From Microbacterium sp. Au-Mic1 (GTDB lineage Bacteria > Actinomycetota > Actinomycetes > Actinomycetales > Microbacteriaceae), in contig NZ_JAJTTF010000015.1 in assembly GCF_021341785.1 (NCBI RefSeq), positions 39,739 through 103,738 on the forward strand: a stretch of 64,000 nt of DNA, written 5' to 3'. This document shows positions 1 through 8,181 of this stretch, piece after piece (within the stretch, counting starts at the first letter, position 1; each line of letters opens with the position of its first letter). Under the pieces are notes generated by a model. That model did not search any database and was not told the DNA's origin. It was given only the letters and a program-made list of their open reading frames with translations. Made by a program: the position numbers and the translations under genes.

Positions 1-1276
1 CGCCGTCGGCATCGCCGCGGTCGCGGCGCTCGCTCTCACCTCCTGCACCGGTTCAGGGGCGGCCTCCGGAGGCGGATCCGCCGACGGCGAGATCACCGGT
101 ACCGTCACGTTCCAGACCTGGTCGCTGAAGAACGACAAGTTCACGCCCTACTTCGAGAACATCGCCAAGAGCTTCGAGAAGGAGCACCCCGGCGTCACGG
201 TCAAGTGGATCGACCAGCCCGCCGACGGCTACGAGGACAAGATCCTCCAGCAGGCCGAATCGAACGAGCTGCCCGACGTCGTGAACCTGCCGCCGGAGTT
301 CGCGCAGGAGCTCGCCAAGGCCGGTCAGCTCGTCGACCTGAAGAAGGACTCGAAGATCATCGGCGACTACGTCGACGGCGGTGTCGCGGCCTACACCTAC
401 GACGGGCTCGAGGGCACGTACGCCTTCCCGTGGTACCTCGGCACCGAGCTGAACTACTGGAACATGGACCTGCTCGGCAAGGCCGGCATCACGGCGCCGC
501 CGAAGACCTTCGACGAGACCCTGGACGCCGCGTCGAAGCTCGGCAAGCTCGGCATCGCGACGCTCTCCGACGTGCCCAGCCCGAAGTCGATGCAGATCGA
601 CATCAGCGACCAGGGCAAGACCTACGACTTCGTCAAGGACGGCAAGTTCGTCTTCGACACCCCCGAGGCCGAGGCGATCGTCGAGCGCTACGCCGAGCTC
701 TACAAGGAGGGCGCGGTCAGCCCCGAGGCGCTGCAGAACGCCGGCACGGCCAACGCCAACGTCGACAACTTCAACAAGGGCAGTGTCGCGTGGACGACCG
801 CCGGGCCGAACTACATCGACAAGAACCTCGCCGTGAACTCGCCGGCGCTTCTCCCGTCGGTCAAGGTGACCGGAGGGTTCGGCGAGCCGCCGCTGTTCGT
901 GCAGGGCATCAGCGTCTCCAAGAACGCCAAGAACAAGGCCGCCGCGATCGCGTTCGGCGAGTACGTCACGAACGACGCGAACCAGATCGAGTTCATGAAG
1001 CTCGCCGCAGGCTTCTTCCCTGGCACCAAGAAGGCCAACGAGGACCCGTCGGCCTTCGCCGGCACTGCGCAGAACGCCGAGCAGGCCGAGGCCACCAAGT
1101 TCGCCGCCGCGCAGATGGACAAGGCTCGCGTTCCCGGTGCCCCCGGCAGCGGATACGTGGACTCCATGGAGAACTACGCCAAGCAGCAGATCGCGCTCGC
1201 GATCAAGGGTGACATCTCGGCGAAGGACGCCCTGAAGAAGGCGCAGGACTACGCCGACCAGAACGTGTCCAAGTGA
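1..1276 (+). CDS. Sugar ABC transporter substrate-binding lipoprotein (5' partial)
   Basis: Extracellular solute-binding protein (family 1) that would capture a sugar outside the membrane and hand it to the two permeases downstream. The true start lies left of the window; 424 residues are visible in frame from base 2. The first visible residues are the hydrophobic end of a signal peptide closing with the lipobox L-T-S-C (Cys codon at 44-46), then a Gly/Ser-rich linker, so the mature protein should be lipid-anchored. The body has the usual aromatic-rich periplasmic-binding composition. It is followed 27 bp later by the first permease and then by GH20 and GH18 genes, which suggests GlcNAc-containing oligosaccharides as ligand; that substrate is inferred from context only. 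Confidence 0.93.
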   Translation, partial: AVGIAAVAALALTSCTGSGAASGGGSADGEITGTVTFQTWSLKNDKFTPYFENIAKSFEKEHPGVTVKWIDQPADGYEDKILQQAESNELPDVVNLPPEFAQELAKAGQLVDLKKDSKIIGDYVDGGVAAYTYDGLEGTYAFPWYLGTELNYWNMDLLGKAGITAPPKTFDETLDAASKLGKLGIATLSDVPSPKSMQIDISDQGKTYDFVKDGKFVFDTPEAEAIVERYAELYKEGAVSPEALQNAGTANANVDNFNKGSVAWTTAGPNYIDKNLAVNSPALLPSVKVTGGFGEPPLFVQGISVSKNAKNKAAAIAFGEYVTNDANQIEFMKLAAGFFPGTKKANEDPSAFAGTAQNAEQAEATKFAAAQMDKARVPGAPGSGYVDSMENYAKQQIALAIKGDISAKDALKKAQDYADQNVSK

Positions 1277-1303
1277 CCCGATGAGTGAGGAGGGGGTGAG
1301 CAG

Positions 1304-2275
1304 ATGAGAAGACAGCGCTGGTACACGCCGTACCTCCTGGTGCTGCCGGGTGTGGTCTGGGTGGTCGTCTTCGCCCTGTGGCCGTTCCTGAACACGGTGG
1401 TGCTCGCCTTCACGGACGCCCGCCCCCTCCGTCCCGTCACGTTCGTCGGGCTGGACAACTTCACCCGCCTGGCGAGCGATGAGCGGTTCGGCTACGCCCT
1501 CACCACGTCCCTCGTGTACGTGGTCGTGTGCGTGCCGCTGCTCACGTTCATCCCGCTGCTGCTGGCGCTGCTCGTGCACCGGAAGATCCCGGCGATCGGG
1601 TTCTTCCGCACGACGTTCTACTTCCCGGTGATCGCCTCGGCCGTGGTGGTCGCGATCGTGTGGGAGTTCCTGTTCTCCAGCACCGGCACGATCAACTCGG
1701 CGCTGAGGTTCTTCGGTCTCGCGGATCGGCCGATCGAGTTCCTCTCCGACCGCTGGCTGCTGATCTTCTGCGCCATCGGGCTGACCGTGTGGAAGGGCCT
1801 CGGCTACTACATGGTGGTCTACCTCGCCGCCCTCGGGAACGTGGGGCGCGAGCTGCACGAGGCCGCCGCCATGGACGGCGCGGGAGCCTGGCGCCGGTTC
1901 TGGTCGGTGACCGTGCCCGGAGTGCGCGGCCCGATGATGCTCGTCTCGGTGCTCATCTGCGTCGCCGCGATGCGCGTGTTCACCGAGCTCTACATCCTCT
2001 CCTCCGGATCCGGCGGGCCCGGAGGGCGGTCGATGAGCATGGTGATGCTCATCCAGTCGATGGGCAAGGGCCTGAACGGGCAGATCGGCTACGCCTCGGC
2101 GATCTCGATCGTGCTGTTCCTGCTCACCCTGATCCCGCTGACGGTGGTCGGCATCGCCAACAACGGCGAGATGATCCGCGACGCGCTGGCGGGCCGGCGC
2201 ACCCGCCGCGACTTGCGAGCGCAGCAGCGCGCCGAGCGCCGCGATGCCAAGGACCGTGCGGAGGTGACGGCATGA
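1304..2275 (+). CDS. Sugar ABC transporter permease (MalF/UgpA type)
   Basis: Inner-membrane permease of a carbohydrate ABC importer, 323 residues, about six membrane segments. The cytoplasmic EAA loop that contacts the ATPase is visible near residue 186 (EAAAMDGAGAWRRFW). The start is an ATG with GGAGGGGGTGAGC just upstream. Its TGA overlaps the ATG of the second permease (ATGA), so the two should be translationally coupled. No ATP-binding subunit is encoded in this cluster; as often in actinobacterial sugar importers, a shared MsiK-like ATPase elsewhere may energise it (inference). Confidence 0.95.
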   Translation: MRRQRWYTPYLLVLPGVVWVVVFALWPFLNTVVLAFTDARPLRPVTFVGLDNFTRLASDERFGYALTTSLVYVVVCVPLLTFIPLLLALLVHRKIPAIGFFRTTFYFPVIASAVVVAIVWEFLFSSTGTINSALRFFGLADRPIEFLSDRWLLIFCAIGLTVWKGLGYYMVVYLAALGNVGRELHEAAAMDGAGAWRRFWSVTVPGVRGPMMLVSVLICVAAMRVFTELYILSSGSGGPGGRSMSMVMLIQSMGKGLNGQIGYASAISIVLFLLTLIPLTVVGIANNGEMIRDALAGRRTRRDLRAQQRAERRDAKDRAEVTA

Positions 2276-3255
2276 CTTCCTTCCAGACCCCCGGCAGCGC
2301 CGGCGTGATCGAGGAGCAGGCGACGACGGCCCTCCGGTCGACTCCGGAGTCGGCCCGAGGCGGCCGCGGCGCCCGTCCGCCGCGCTCGCGCGAGAAGGCG
2401 TACCGCACCCGCGGATCCGCCGACATCATGAAGCCCTCGCTGGCCGGGCTGATCGGCAAGTACGTGCTGCTCGTCGTGGTCCTCGGGATCATGGTGTTCC
2501 CGTTCCTCTGGCAGCTCTCGACCTCGTTCAAGGGATCCGGCGAGGACATCTACGGATTCCCGCCGAACCTCATCCCGAGCGCGCCCACGCTCGACCACTA
2601 CGCGGAGGTCTTCCGCACCATCCCGGTGCTCGACTACGCCCGCAACTCGCTGCTGGTCGGCGTCGGCACCGTCATCACCAATGTGATCTTCGCCACACTC
2701 GGCGGCTACGCCCTCGGGTGCCTGAAGTTCCGCGGCAAGGGGATCGTCATGGCGATCTTCTTCTCCACGCTCCTGCTGCCCGGCGAGGTCACCCTGACGA
2801 GCCAGTACCTGACGGTGAAGTCGCTCGGGCTCGCGAACACCCTGTGGGGCGTGTTCCTGCCCGGCGCGATCGCGGCGATCAACGTGCTGCTCATGGCCGC
2901 CGCCTGCCGGATGATCCCCGCCGACACCCTGGACGCTGCCACGATCGACGGCGCCAACACCCTGCAGCGGTTGCGCCACATCGTCTGGCCCAACATCCGT
3001 GGCATGGTGTCCGTGGTCGCGCTGTTCGCGTTCATCGGCGCCTGGGACGAGTTCCTCTGGCCGCTGGTGGTGCTGTCGGATCCGGCGAACTACACGCTCA
3101 CGGTCGGCATGAACTACCTGAACTCGAACTTCGGATCCAACCCCCGCGTGATCGCCGCGGGCACGATGATCGCGCTGGTGCCGATCATCATCCTCTTCGC
3201 CGTCCTGCAGAAGCAGTTCTTCAAGGGCGTCGAGGAGGGGAGCGTCAAGGGATGA
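2272..3255 (+). CDS. Sugar ABC transporter permease (MalG/UgpE type)
   Basis: Second permease subunit, 327 residues. After a non-conserved, polar N-terminal stretch of about 55 residues come the hydrophobic segments, and the EAA loop is at about residue 221 (DAATIDGANTLQRLRH). The ATG at 2272 overlaps the stop of the first permease, and the stop overlaps the ATG of the GH20 gene, so the order is importer then intracellular glycosidase in one transcript. The extended hydrophilic N-terminus is longer than typical for MalG proteins; an internal ATG near 2428 would give a more usual length, but the overlap favours the upstream start. Confidence 0.94.
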   Translation: MTSFQTPGSAGVIEEQATTALRSTPESARGGRGARPPRSREKAYRTRGSADIMKPSLAGLIGKYVLLVVVLGIMVFPFLWQLSTSFKGSGEDIYGFPPNLIPSAPTLDHYAEVFRTIPVLDYARNSLLVGVGTVITNVIFATLGGYALGCLKFRGKGIVMAIFFSTLLLPGEVTLTSQYLTVKSLGLANTLWGVFLPGAIAAINVLLMAAACRMIPADTLDAATIDGANTLQRLRHIVWPNIRGMVSVVALFAFIGAWDEFLWPLVVLSDPANYTLTVGMNYLNSNFGSNPRVIAAGTMIALVPIIILFAVLQKQFFKGVEEGSVKG

Positions 3256-4817
3256 CCCCGGTCCCTGCGCCGGGCCCACGTGTCCCGGAGGCTCCGGGTG
3301 GCGGGAAGCGACGGCCGGAGAGGGGCGTGGGGTTCGAAGGGCCGGCCCGTTGGCAGGCGATCCCGCAGCCCACGGCCTTCGAGCCGGCGGGTGGGATGTG
3401 GGAGCCGGAGCGGGTGCGGGTGATCGCCGCGAGCCGAGGGCTGCGCCGGGAGGCGGAGCGGCTCGAGGCGGAGCTGCGGATCTTCGGGATCGCGACGGCC
3501 GTCGACGTCTCGGATCCGGTGATCCGGCTGAGGCTGAGCGCGCTGGCGCATCGGGACGCCGCCGACGAGTCGTTCGCGGTCGACGTGGACGACGACGTCG
3601 TGGTGACCGCGGCCTCCGCGGCCGGCGTGTTCCGCGCCACCCGCCAGCTGCTGCACAACCTGCGCGCGCAGGGCGCGGTTCCGCGAGGAAGGGTGCGATC
3701 CGTGCCCGCCGTCGCGGAGCGCGGGCTGCACCTCGACGCGGGGCGCAAGCATTATCCGGCTGCGTGGGTCATCGCGCAGCTGCGCGCTGCCGCCGACGTG
3801 GGCATCAACGCGTTCCAGTGGCACTTCTCCGAGAACGAGGGGTTCCGGCTGGAGTCGGAGGCCTTTCCGGAGATCGTCTCGGACGAGCGGATCACGCGCG
3901 CCGAGGCCGCGGAGATCGTCGAGACCGCCCGTGATCTGCACATCGACCTGATCCCGTCGCTCGACATGCCGGGCCATCTGCGGCACGCACTGGCCGCGCA
4001 TGCCGAGCTCCGGCTCCCGACCACGCCGGGCCTCGCCACCGATCATGCCCTCGACATCACGCGGGAGGATCCGGTCCGTTTCGCCCTCGCGCTGATCGAC
4101 GACATGGTTCCGGTGTTCCCGCACAGCACGCGCTGGAACCTCGGCGGCGACGAGTTCGTCGACTTCGACCGCATCGCCGAGTTCCCGGCGCTCGCGACGG
4201 CGGCGGCTGAGCGCTACGGTACGGCGGGCACCGGATTCGACCTGCTCACCGCGTTCGTGAACCGCGTCTCCGCGCATCTGGGCGAGCACGGTCTCGAGGC
4301 GCGCGCGTGGAACGACGGCCTGCTGCGCAGCGCCGCGGAACGACTGGATCCCGGGGTCGTGCTGACGTGGTGGACGAACTGGAACGCGCACATGCGCCCG
4401 GTGGCCGAGGCGGTCGCCGCGGGGCACCGGCTCGTCAACGTCAACGATGCGCTGTTCTACTACGTGCTCGGCGAGAACGCCGGCTACCGCTATCCGACCG
4501 CCGCGCGGATCTGGGAGGCGGACTGGCATCCGGGACTCTTCCCGGCCCTCTGGGGGCCGGAGGGACAGAGCACCGTGCGGCAGGAGCTGGAGCGTCCCTA
4601 TCCCGCGCTGCTGCGCGGGGCGTCGTTCGCGGTGTGGTCGGACCGGCCGGAGGCGCAGACCCCGGCCGAGGTCGCGGAGGGGATCCGCGGGCCGCTGCGC
4701 GCGATGGCGGAGCGGTCCTGGAACGCGGGATCCGCTCTGTCGCTGGAGGACTTCGCGGCGCTCGACGTCGCGATCGGGGAAGCCACCCCACTCGAAGAAG
4801 AGAGAAGGCACGTATGA
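3252..4817 (+). CDS. GH20 beta-N-acetylhexosaminidase
   Basis: Glycoside hydrolase family 20 enzyme, 521 residues, which removes terminal beta-linked GlcNAc or GalNAc by substrate-assisted catalysis. The N-terminal part (about residues 30-160) resembles the GH20b domain and leads into the barrel (GLHLDAGRKHYP). The catalytic Asp-Glu pair lies in WNLGGDEF, D300-E301 (codons 4149-4154). No signal peptide is visible, so it probably acts in the cytoplasm on imported chito- or N-glycan oligosaccharides. The ATG overlaps the permease stop and its TGA overlaps the GH18 start. A beta-strand Trp-rich region (VVLTWWTNWNAH) fits the substrate-binding tryptophans of the family. Confidence 0.93.
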   Translation: MTPVPAPGPRVPEAPGGGKRRPERGVGFEGPARWQAIPQPTAFEPAGGMWEPERVRVIAASRGLRREAERLEAELRIFGIATAVDVSDPVIRLRLSALAHRDAADESFAVDVDDDVVVTAASAAGVFRATRQLLHNLRAQGAVPRGRVRSVPAVAERGLHLDAGRKHYPAAWVIAQLRAAADVGINAFQWHFSENEGFRLESEAFPEIVSDERITRAEAAEIVETARDLHIDLIPSLDMPGHLRHALAAHAELRLPTTPGLATDHALDITREDPVRFALALIDDMVPVFPHSTRWNLGGDEFVDFDRIAEFPALATAAAERYGTAGTGFDLLTAFVNRVSAHLGEHGLEARAWNDGLLRSAAERLDPGVVLTWWTNWNAHMRPVAEAVAAGHRLVNVNDALFYYVLGENAGYRYPTAARIWEADWHPGLFPALWGPEGQSTVRQELERPYPALLRGASFAVWSDRPEAQTPAEVAEGIRGPLRAMAERSWNAGSALSLEDFAALDVAIGEATPLEEERRHV

Positions 4818-6076
4818 CACGCATGAAACGCACGACAGCCGCCGTCGGACTCGGCGCGCTCATCGCCGGAATCGCCGTCCTCGGAGCACCGCCCGCCCTC
4901 GCCGCGACGGGATCGGCGCCCGTCGGGAACACCTCGCAGTGCTCGGCCGAGCCGCTCACCATGGCGTACTACCGCACCTGGCGCGACGTCACGGTGCCGC
5001 AGAGCGCGAACTCGAACCTGCCCGATCCCAACGTCACGCGCATGACGGACCTTCCCCCCGAGGTCGACGTGGCGATGGTGTTCGACGCCGGCGCGACGGC
5101 CGACACCGACTACTGGCGCGCCCTGCGTGACGAGTACGTGCCCGCACTGCACGCGCGTGGAACCAGGGTCGCGTACACGCTGTGGATCGACAAGCTCGCG
5201 AAGGCGGACATCCCGCTCACGGACCAGGCCTATCGCGACTACGCGCAGAAGCTCGTCGACACCTATGTGACTCCGTACGGGCTGGACGGCATCGACATCG
5301 ATGTGGAGTCGTATCCGACCGGGGACGACCTGACCAGGGCGATCGGCGTGTTCAACGCTCTCGGCGACATCATCGGCCCGAAATCCGGCTCGGACAAGAT
5401 CCTCATCTTCGACACCAACCAGAACGGCAGCACCCCGCTGTTCACGGCTGTCTCCTCGAAGGTGTCCTATGTGCTGCTGCAGGCCTACGGCCGTGGCACC
5501 GCCGGCATGCAGTCGACATGGAACACCTTCGCCGACAAGATCGCCCCCTGCCAGTTCCTGCCCGGGTTCTCCTTCCCCGAGGAGCAGGACCGCACGCACT
5601 GGGGCGACGCCGAGGGGATCTACGACCCGGCGACGGCGCCCGGATCCACGGCCTCCAAGTACGCGACCTGGCAGCCGCAGGGCGGCACCAAGGGTGGGTT
5701 CTTCGCCTATGCGGTCGACCGCGACGGCAAGGTGTGGGGCGACAACAGCATCACGCCCACGTCCTTCACCTGGATGAAGAACCTCTCCGCCGTGCAGGAC
5801 GACGCCGCGGGCGTCGCGCCGAAGGCGACCACGGCCGCGCTCGCCGCGGACCGGATCACGATCCGCGGCGTCGGAGCCCCTGGCTCCACGGTGAGCGTGA
5901 AGGTCACCGGGCCCGGAAGGATCCCGAGCGCGGCCTCGACGACCGCAGCGGTCGACGGCAGCTGGACGCTCGTGCTGAACCGCAAGCTGACCGAGCCGCA
6001 GACGGCGACGATCACGCAGAAGCTGCCGCACACGGGAGCGTCCGCCCCGACCGCGGTGCGTTTCGTCGGCGACTGA
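4814..6076 (+). CDS. Secreted GH18 endo-beta-N-acetylglucosaminidase-like protein
   Basis: 420-residue secreted glycoside hydrolase of family 18. A Sec signal peptide (KR-rich start, hydrophobic stretch, A-L-A cleavage near residue 31) is present. The family signature DxxDxDxE is complete: D158, D161, D163 and catalytic E165 in LDGIDIDVES. The start of the mature domain (MAYYRTWRDVTVP) and overall layout resemble the Endo F/H/S type endoglycosidases, which cut between the two core GlcNAc residues of N-glycans, more than processive chitinases. A C-terminal beta-rich domain of about 90 residues follows (GVGAPGSTVSVKV). ATGA overlap with the GH20 gene. Chitinase activity cannot be ruled out. Confidence 0.88.
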   Translation: MTRMKRTTAAVGLGALIAGIAVLGAPPALAATGSAPVGNTSQCSAEPLTMAYYRTWRDVTVPQSANSNLPDPNVTRMTDLPPEVDVAMVFDAGATADTDYWRALRDEYVPALHARGTRVAYTLWIDKLAKADIPLTDQAYRDYAQKLVDTYVTPYGLDGIDIDVESYPTGDDLTRAIGVFNALGDIIGPKSGSDKILIFDTNQNGSTPLFTAVSSKVSYVLLQAYGRGTAGMQSTWNTFADKIAPCQFLPGFSFPEEQDRTHWGDAEGIYDPATAPGSTASKYATWQPQGGTKGGFFAYAVDRDGKVWGDNSITPTSFTWMKNLSAVQDDAAGVAPKATTAALAADRITIRGVGAPGSTVSVKVTGPGRIPSAASTTAAVDGSWTLVLNRKLTEPQTATITQKLPHTGASAPTAVRFVGD

Positions 6077-6101
6077 CCGTCGTCGGCGCCAGAACGGCGC
6101 G

Positions 6102-6134
6102 GGATCCGGCCCGCGGGGGGAGGGGGCCGGGTCC
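6102..6134 (+). terminator. Imperfect GC hairpin after GH18 gene
   Basis: Arms GGATCCGGCCC (6102-6112) and GGGCCGGGTCC (6124-6134) pair over 11 positions with one G-T pair. It sits 25 bp after the GH18 stop, before the convergent HhH-GPD gene. No clear T-run follows, as is common in high-GC actinobacteria. Confidence 0.45.
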
Positions 6135-6194
6135 CGGTGCCGTCGACCGAGGACTACCGCGCCGACGACGCCGACACGATCATGATGTGAGATG

Positions 6195-6767
6195 TCAGGC
6201 GGTCGCCTTGGCGGCAGCCTTCATCGCGCGCTTGTGCTCGCGGACCTTCGTCAGCGACTCGGGTGAGACGATGTCGGCGACCGAGCGGAACGATCCGTCC
6301 TCGCCGTAGGGAGCGGAGGCCTCACGCCAGCCGGCGCCGGTGAAGCCGTACTGCTTGCCGAGCAGGGCGAGGAAGATCTTCGCCTTCTGCTCGCCGAAGC
6401 CGGGCAGGGTCTTCAGGCGACGCAGCACCTCTGCGCCGTCCGGATCCCCCTGGGTCCACAGGTTCGCAGCATCGCCGCCCCAGTCGTCGACGAGTTTCTG
6501 GCACAGCGTCTGCACGCGCGCGGCCATCGAGCCGGGGAAGCGGTGCACGGACGGCGTCTGCTTGAACGCGGCGAGGAACTCCTCCGGGTCGTAGGCGGCG
6601 ATCGCGGCGGCCTCGGTCGCGCCCGTGCGCTGCTCGATCTTGAGCGGACCGGCGAAGGCGGTCTCCATCGCGACCTGCTGATCCAGCAGCATGCCCACGA
6701 GCAGGGCGAGCGGGTTGTCGCTGAGCAGGGCGTCGGCGGCGGTGTCTCCGGTGATGTGAAGGGCCAT
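6195..6767 (-). CDS. HhH-GPD family base-excision repair protein
   Basis: 190-residue protein of the helix-hairpin-helix-GPD DNA glycosylase superfamily, acting on damaged bases in DNA. Visible features are the N-terminal helical part (LLVGMLLDQQVAMETAF) typical of the family and the HhH element LKTLPGFGEQKAKIFLALLG. The four-cysteine Fe-S loop of endonuclease III is absent, so this belongs to a short, cluster-less actinobacterial group. I chose the ATG at 6767 because the upstream in-frame codons are not conserved-looking. The Lys/Ala-rich C-terminus (KVREHKRAMKAAAKATA) is probably DNA-facing. It is divergent from the SRPBCC gene. Confidence 0.85.
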   Translation of the reverse strand: MALHITGDTAADALLSDNPLALLVGMLLDQQVAMETAFAGPLKIEQRTGATEAAAIAAYDPEEFLAAFKQTPSVHRFPGSMAARVQTLCQKLVDDWGGDAANLWTQGDPDGAEVLRRLKTLPGFGEQKAKIFLALLGKQYGFTGAGWREASAPYGEDGSFRSVADIVSPESLTKVREHKRAMKAAAKATA

Positions 6768-6811
6768 GGATCCAGTCTCGCATCGCCTGCCGATCTCCGA
6801 GGAGAAACCTC

Positions 6812-6834
6812 TTGACATATTCGTCCAGACGAAT
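6812..6834 (+). promoter_or_regulatory. Promoter -35 with candidate ArsR operator
   Basis: TTGACA at 6812-6817 is followed by the inverted repeat ATTCGTC-CA-GACGAAT (6819-6834), which would lie between -35 and -10 of the SRPBCC/ArsR operon. It is a natural autoregulatory site for the ArsR-type protein encoded by the second gene. A -10 is not obvious; CATCAT at 6836-6841 has suitable spacing. Confidence 0.6.
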
Positions 6835-6847
6835 GCATCATGAATCC

Positions 6848-7318
6848 ATGAGCGAGATCATCGAACGCACCGTCTCCGCCACCCCCCAGCGCGTCTGGGA
6901 GCTCTGGACCACTCCCGAGGGCATCTCCCGCTGGTGGGCGCCGGACGGCTTCCGCACCGACGTGACCGCCCTCGATCTGCGCCCCGGCGGCGCACTCGAG
7001 TACACCATGACCGCGGTCGGGCCGGAGCAGGTGGCCTTCATGGAGCAGAACGGGATGCCGCTGTCCACGGCGTCGCGCAAGCGCTTCACCGAGATCGCAG
7101 AGCCGACGCGGCTCGCCTACGCCTCCATCATCGACTTCGTGCCCGGCCACGACGAGTACGAGCAGCTCACCGAGATCGAGCTGCACGCGGCCGAGGACGG
7201 CGGCACTCGGGTCGTCATGCGCGTGGAACCCCTGCACGACGAGGTGTGGACGCAGCGCCTGCTCGCAGGCAGGGCGAACGAGCTCGACAACCTCGCCGCT
7301 CTCGTCGCCGCGGAATGA
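6848..7318 (+). CDS. SRPBCC (AHSA1-like) domain protein
   Basis: 156-residue START/Bet v1-like protein of the AHSA1 group. The domain spans nearly the whole chain, beginning ERTVSATPQRVWELWTTPEG and including the characteristic WWAPDGF motif. Such proteins bind hydrophobic ligands; the ligand here is unknown. ATG 6848 is preferred to the in-frame ATG at 6833, which would start inside the operator. The TGA overlaps the start of the ArsR-SRPBCC gene (ATGA), so the two are made together, a common pairing for this type of two-gene system. Confidence 0.85.
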   Translation: MSEIIERTVSATPQRVWELWTTPEGISRWWAPDGFRTDVTALDLRPGGALEYTMTAVGPEQVAFMEQNGMPLSTASRKRFTEIAEPTRLAYASIIDFVPGHDEYEQLTEIELHAAEDGGTRVVMRVEPLHDEVWTQRLLAGRANELDNLAALVAAE

Positions 7319-8181
7319 CCGTGGCTGCATCGTCGCCCGGGGCCGGCGCACCGTCGGACGAGGCTCCGGGAGCCGGATCCCGCGACCCCCAGCGCGCGTT
7401 CGCCGCGATGGGGGAGCCGACCCGCTATCGGATCCTGGAGGTCCTCGCAGGGAGCCCGGCCACCGTGGGCGGGGTCGCGGAAGCGATCGGCGCCCTGCAA
7501 CCGCAGACCACGAAGCACCTCCAGGCGCTCGAGGGTGCGGGGCTGATCACGATTCACCGGCTCGGTCGACGGCGCGTGGCGAGCCTGAACCGGAGCTCCT
7601 TCACGATGCTCGCCGCGCACCTCGGAGAGTGGGCGCAGACCGGCGCGGACGATGACGCGCTGCAGACGTACGAGCAGGCGATCGCGCGGGAGCAGGCGGA
7701 CCCAGGACAGGACCGGAGCATGTCCCTGGGCGCCGTGATCCCCGGCCCGGTCGACGCGGTGTGGCGTGCGTGGACCGACGCCCGGATCGCGAGCTGGTGG
7801 TGGGCGCCGCCGCACTTCGAGGTGCGGGAGCTGGCGATCGCCCCGGAGCCCGGTGCTCCCATCCGCTTCGCGCTCGGCGAGCCGGGCGGGGCGACCTATC
7901 GCTCGGAAGGACGCGTGCTCGATGCGGATCCGGGCCGCCGCCTCGTCTTCGCGCTCGCGCCGGTCGACCCGACGGGCGCACCGATGTTCGACGCCGTGCA
8001 CACGGTCTCGTTGAGCGGTGACGACGCCGCCACGACGGTCGAGCTGCGTATCGAGGCCACCGGGGTGCGGCCGGGCGCGGTCGAGGCGATCGCGGGACTC
8101 GAACCCGGCTGGACTCAGCTGCTCGCAGCGCTCGCCGGCCTCTTCGCGGACGGATCCGGTGACGGCGTCGTCCGGCCCTAG
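7315..8181 (+). CDS. ArsR-family HTH regulator fused to SRPBCC domain
   Basis: 288-residue fusion protein. Residues about 25-110 form an ArsR winged helix-turn-helix (MGEPTRYRILEVLAG; QPQTTKHLQALEGAGLI), and residues about 140-285 are an AHSA1-like SRPBCC domain (VDAVWRAWTDARIASWWWAP). No metal-binding Cys cluster is seen, so a small organic ligand bound by the SRPBCC domain is the more likely signal (inference). It is coupled by ATGA to a stand-alone SRPBCC protein and probably represses its own operon through the inverted repeat at 6819-6834. Its stop overlaps the convergent arr gene by four bases. Confidence 0.87.
   Translation: MTVAASSPGAGAPSDEAPGAGSRDPQRAFAAMGEPTRYRILEVLAGSPATVGGVAEAIGALQPQTTKHLQALEGAGLITIHRLGRRRVASLNRSSFTMLAAHLGEWAQTGADDDALQTYEQAIAREQADPGQDRSMSLGAVIPGPVDAVWRAWTDARIASWWWAPPHFEVRELAIAPEPGAPIRFALGEPGGATYRSEGRVLDADPGRRLVFALAPVDPTGAPMFDAVHTVSLSGDDAATTVELRIEATGVRPGAVEAIAGLEPGWTQLLAALAGLFADGSGDGVVRP

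Noticed and set aside
53..1858. A 601-codon reading frame on the minus strand opposite the ABC importer genes
   Set aside because: It is rich in Arg/Gly/Glu/His, typical of the complement of high-GC coding DNA, and overlaps well supported genes fully.
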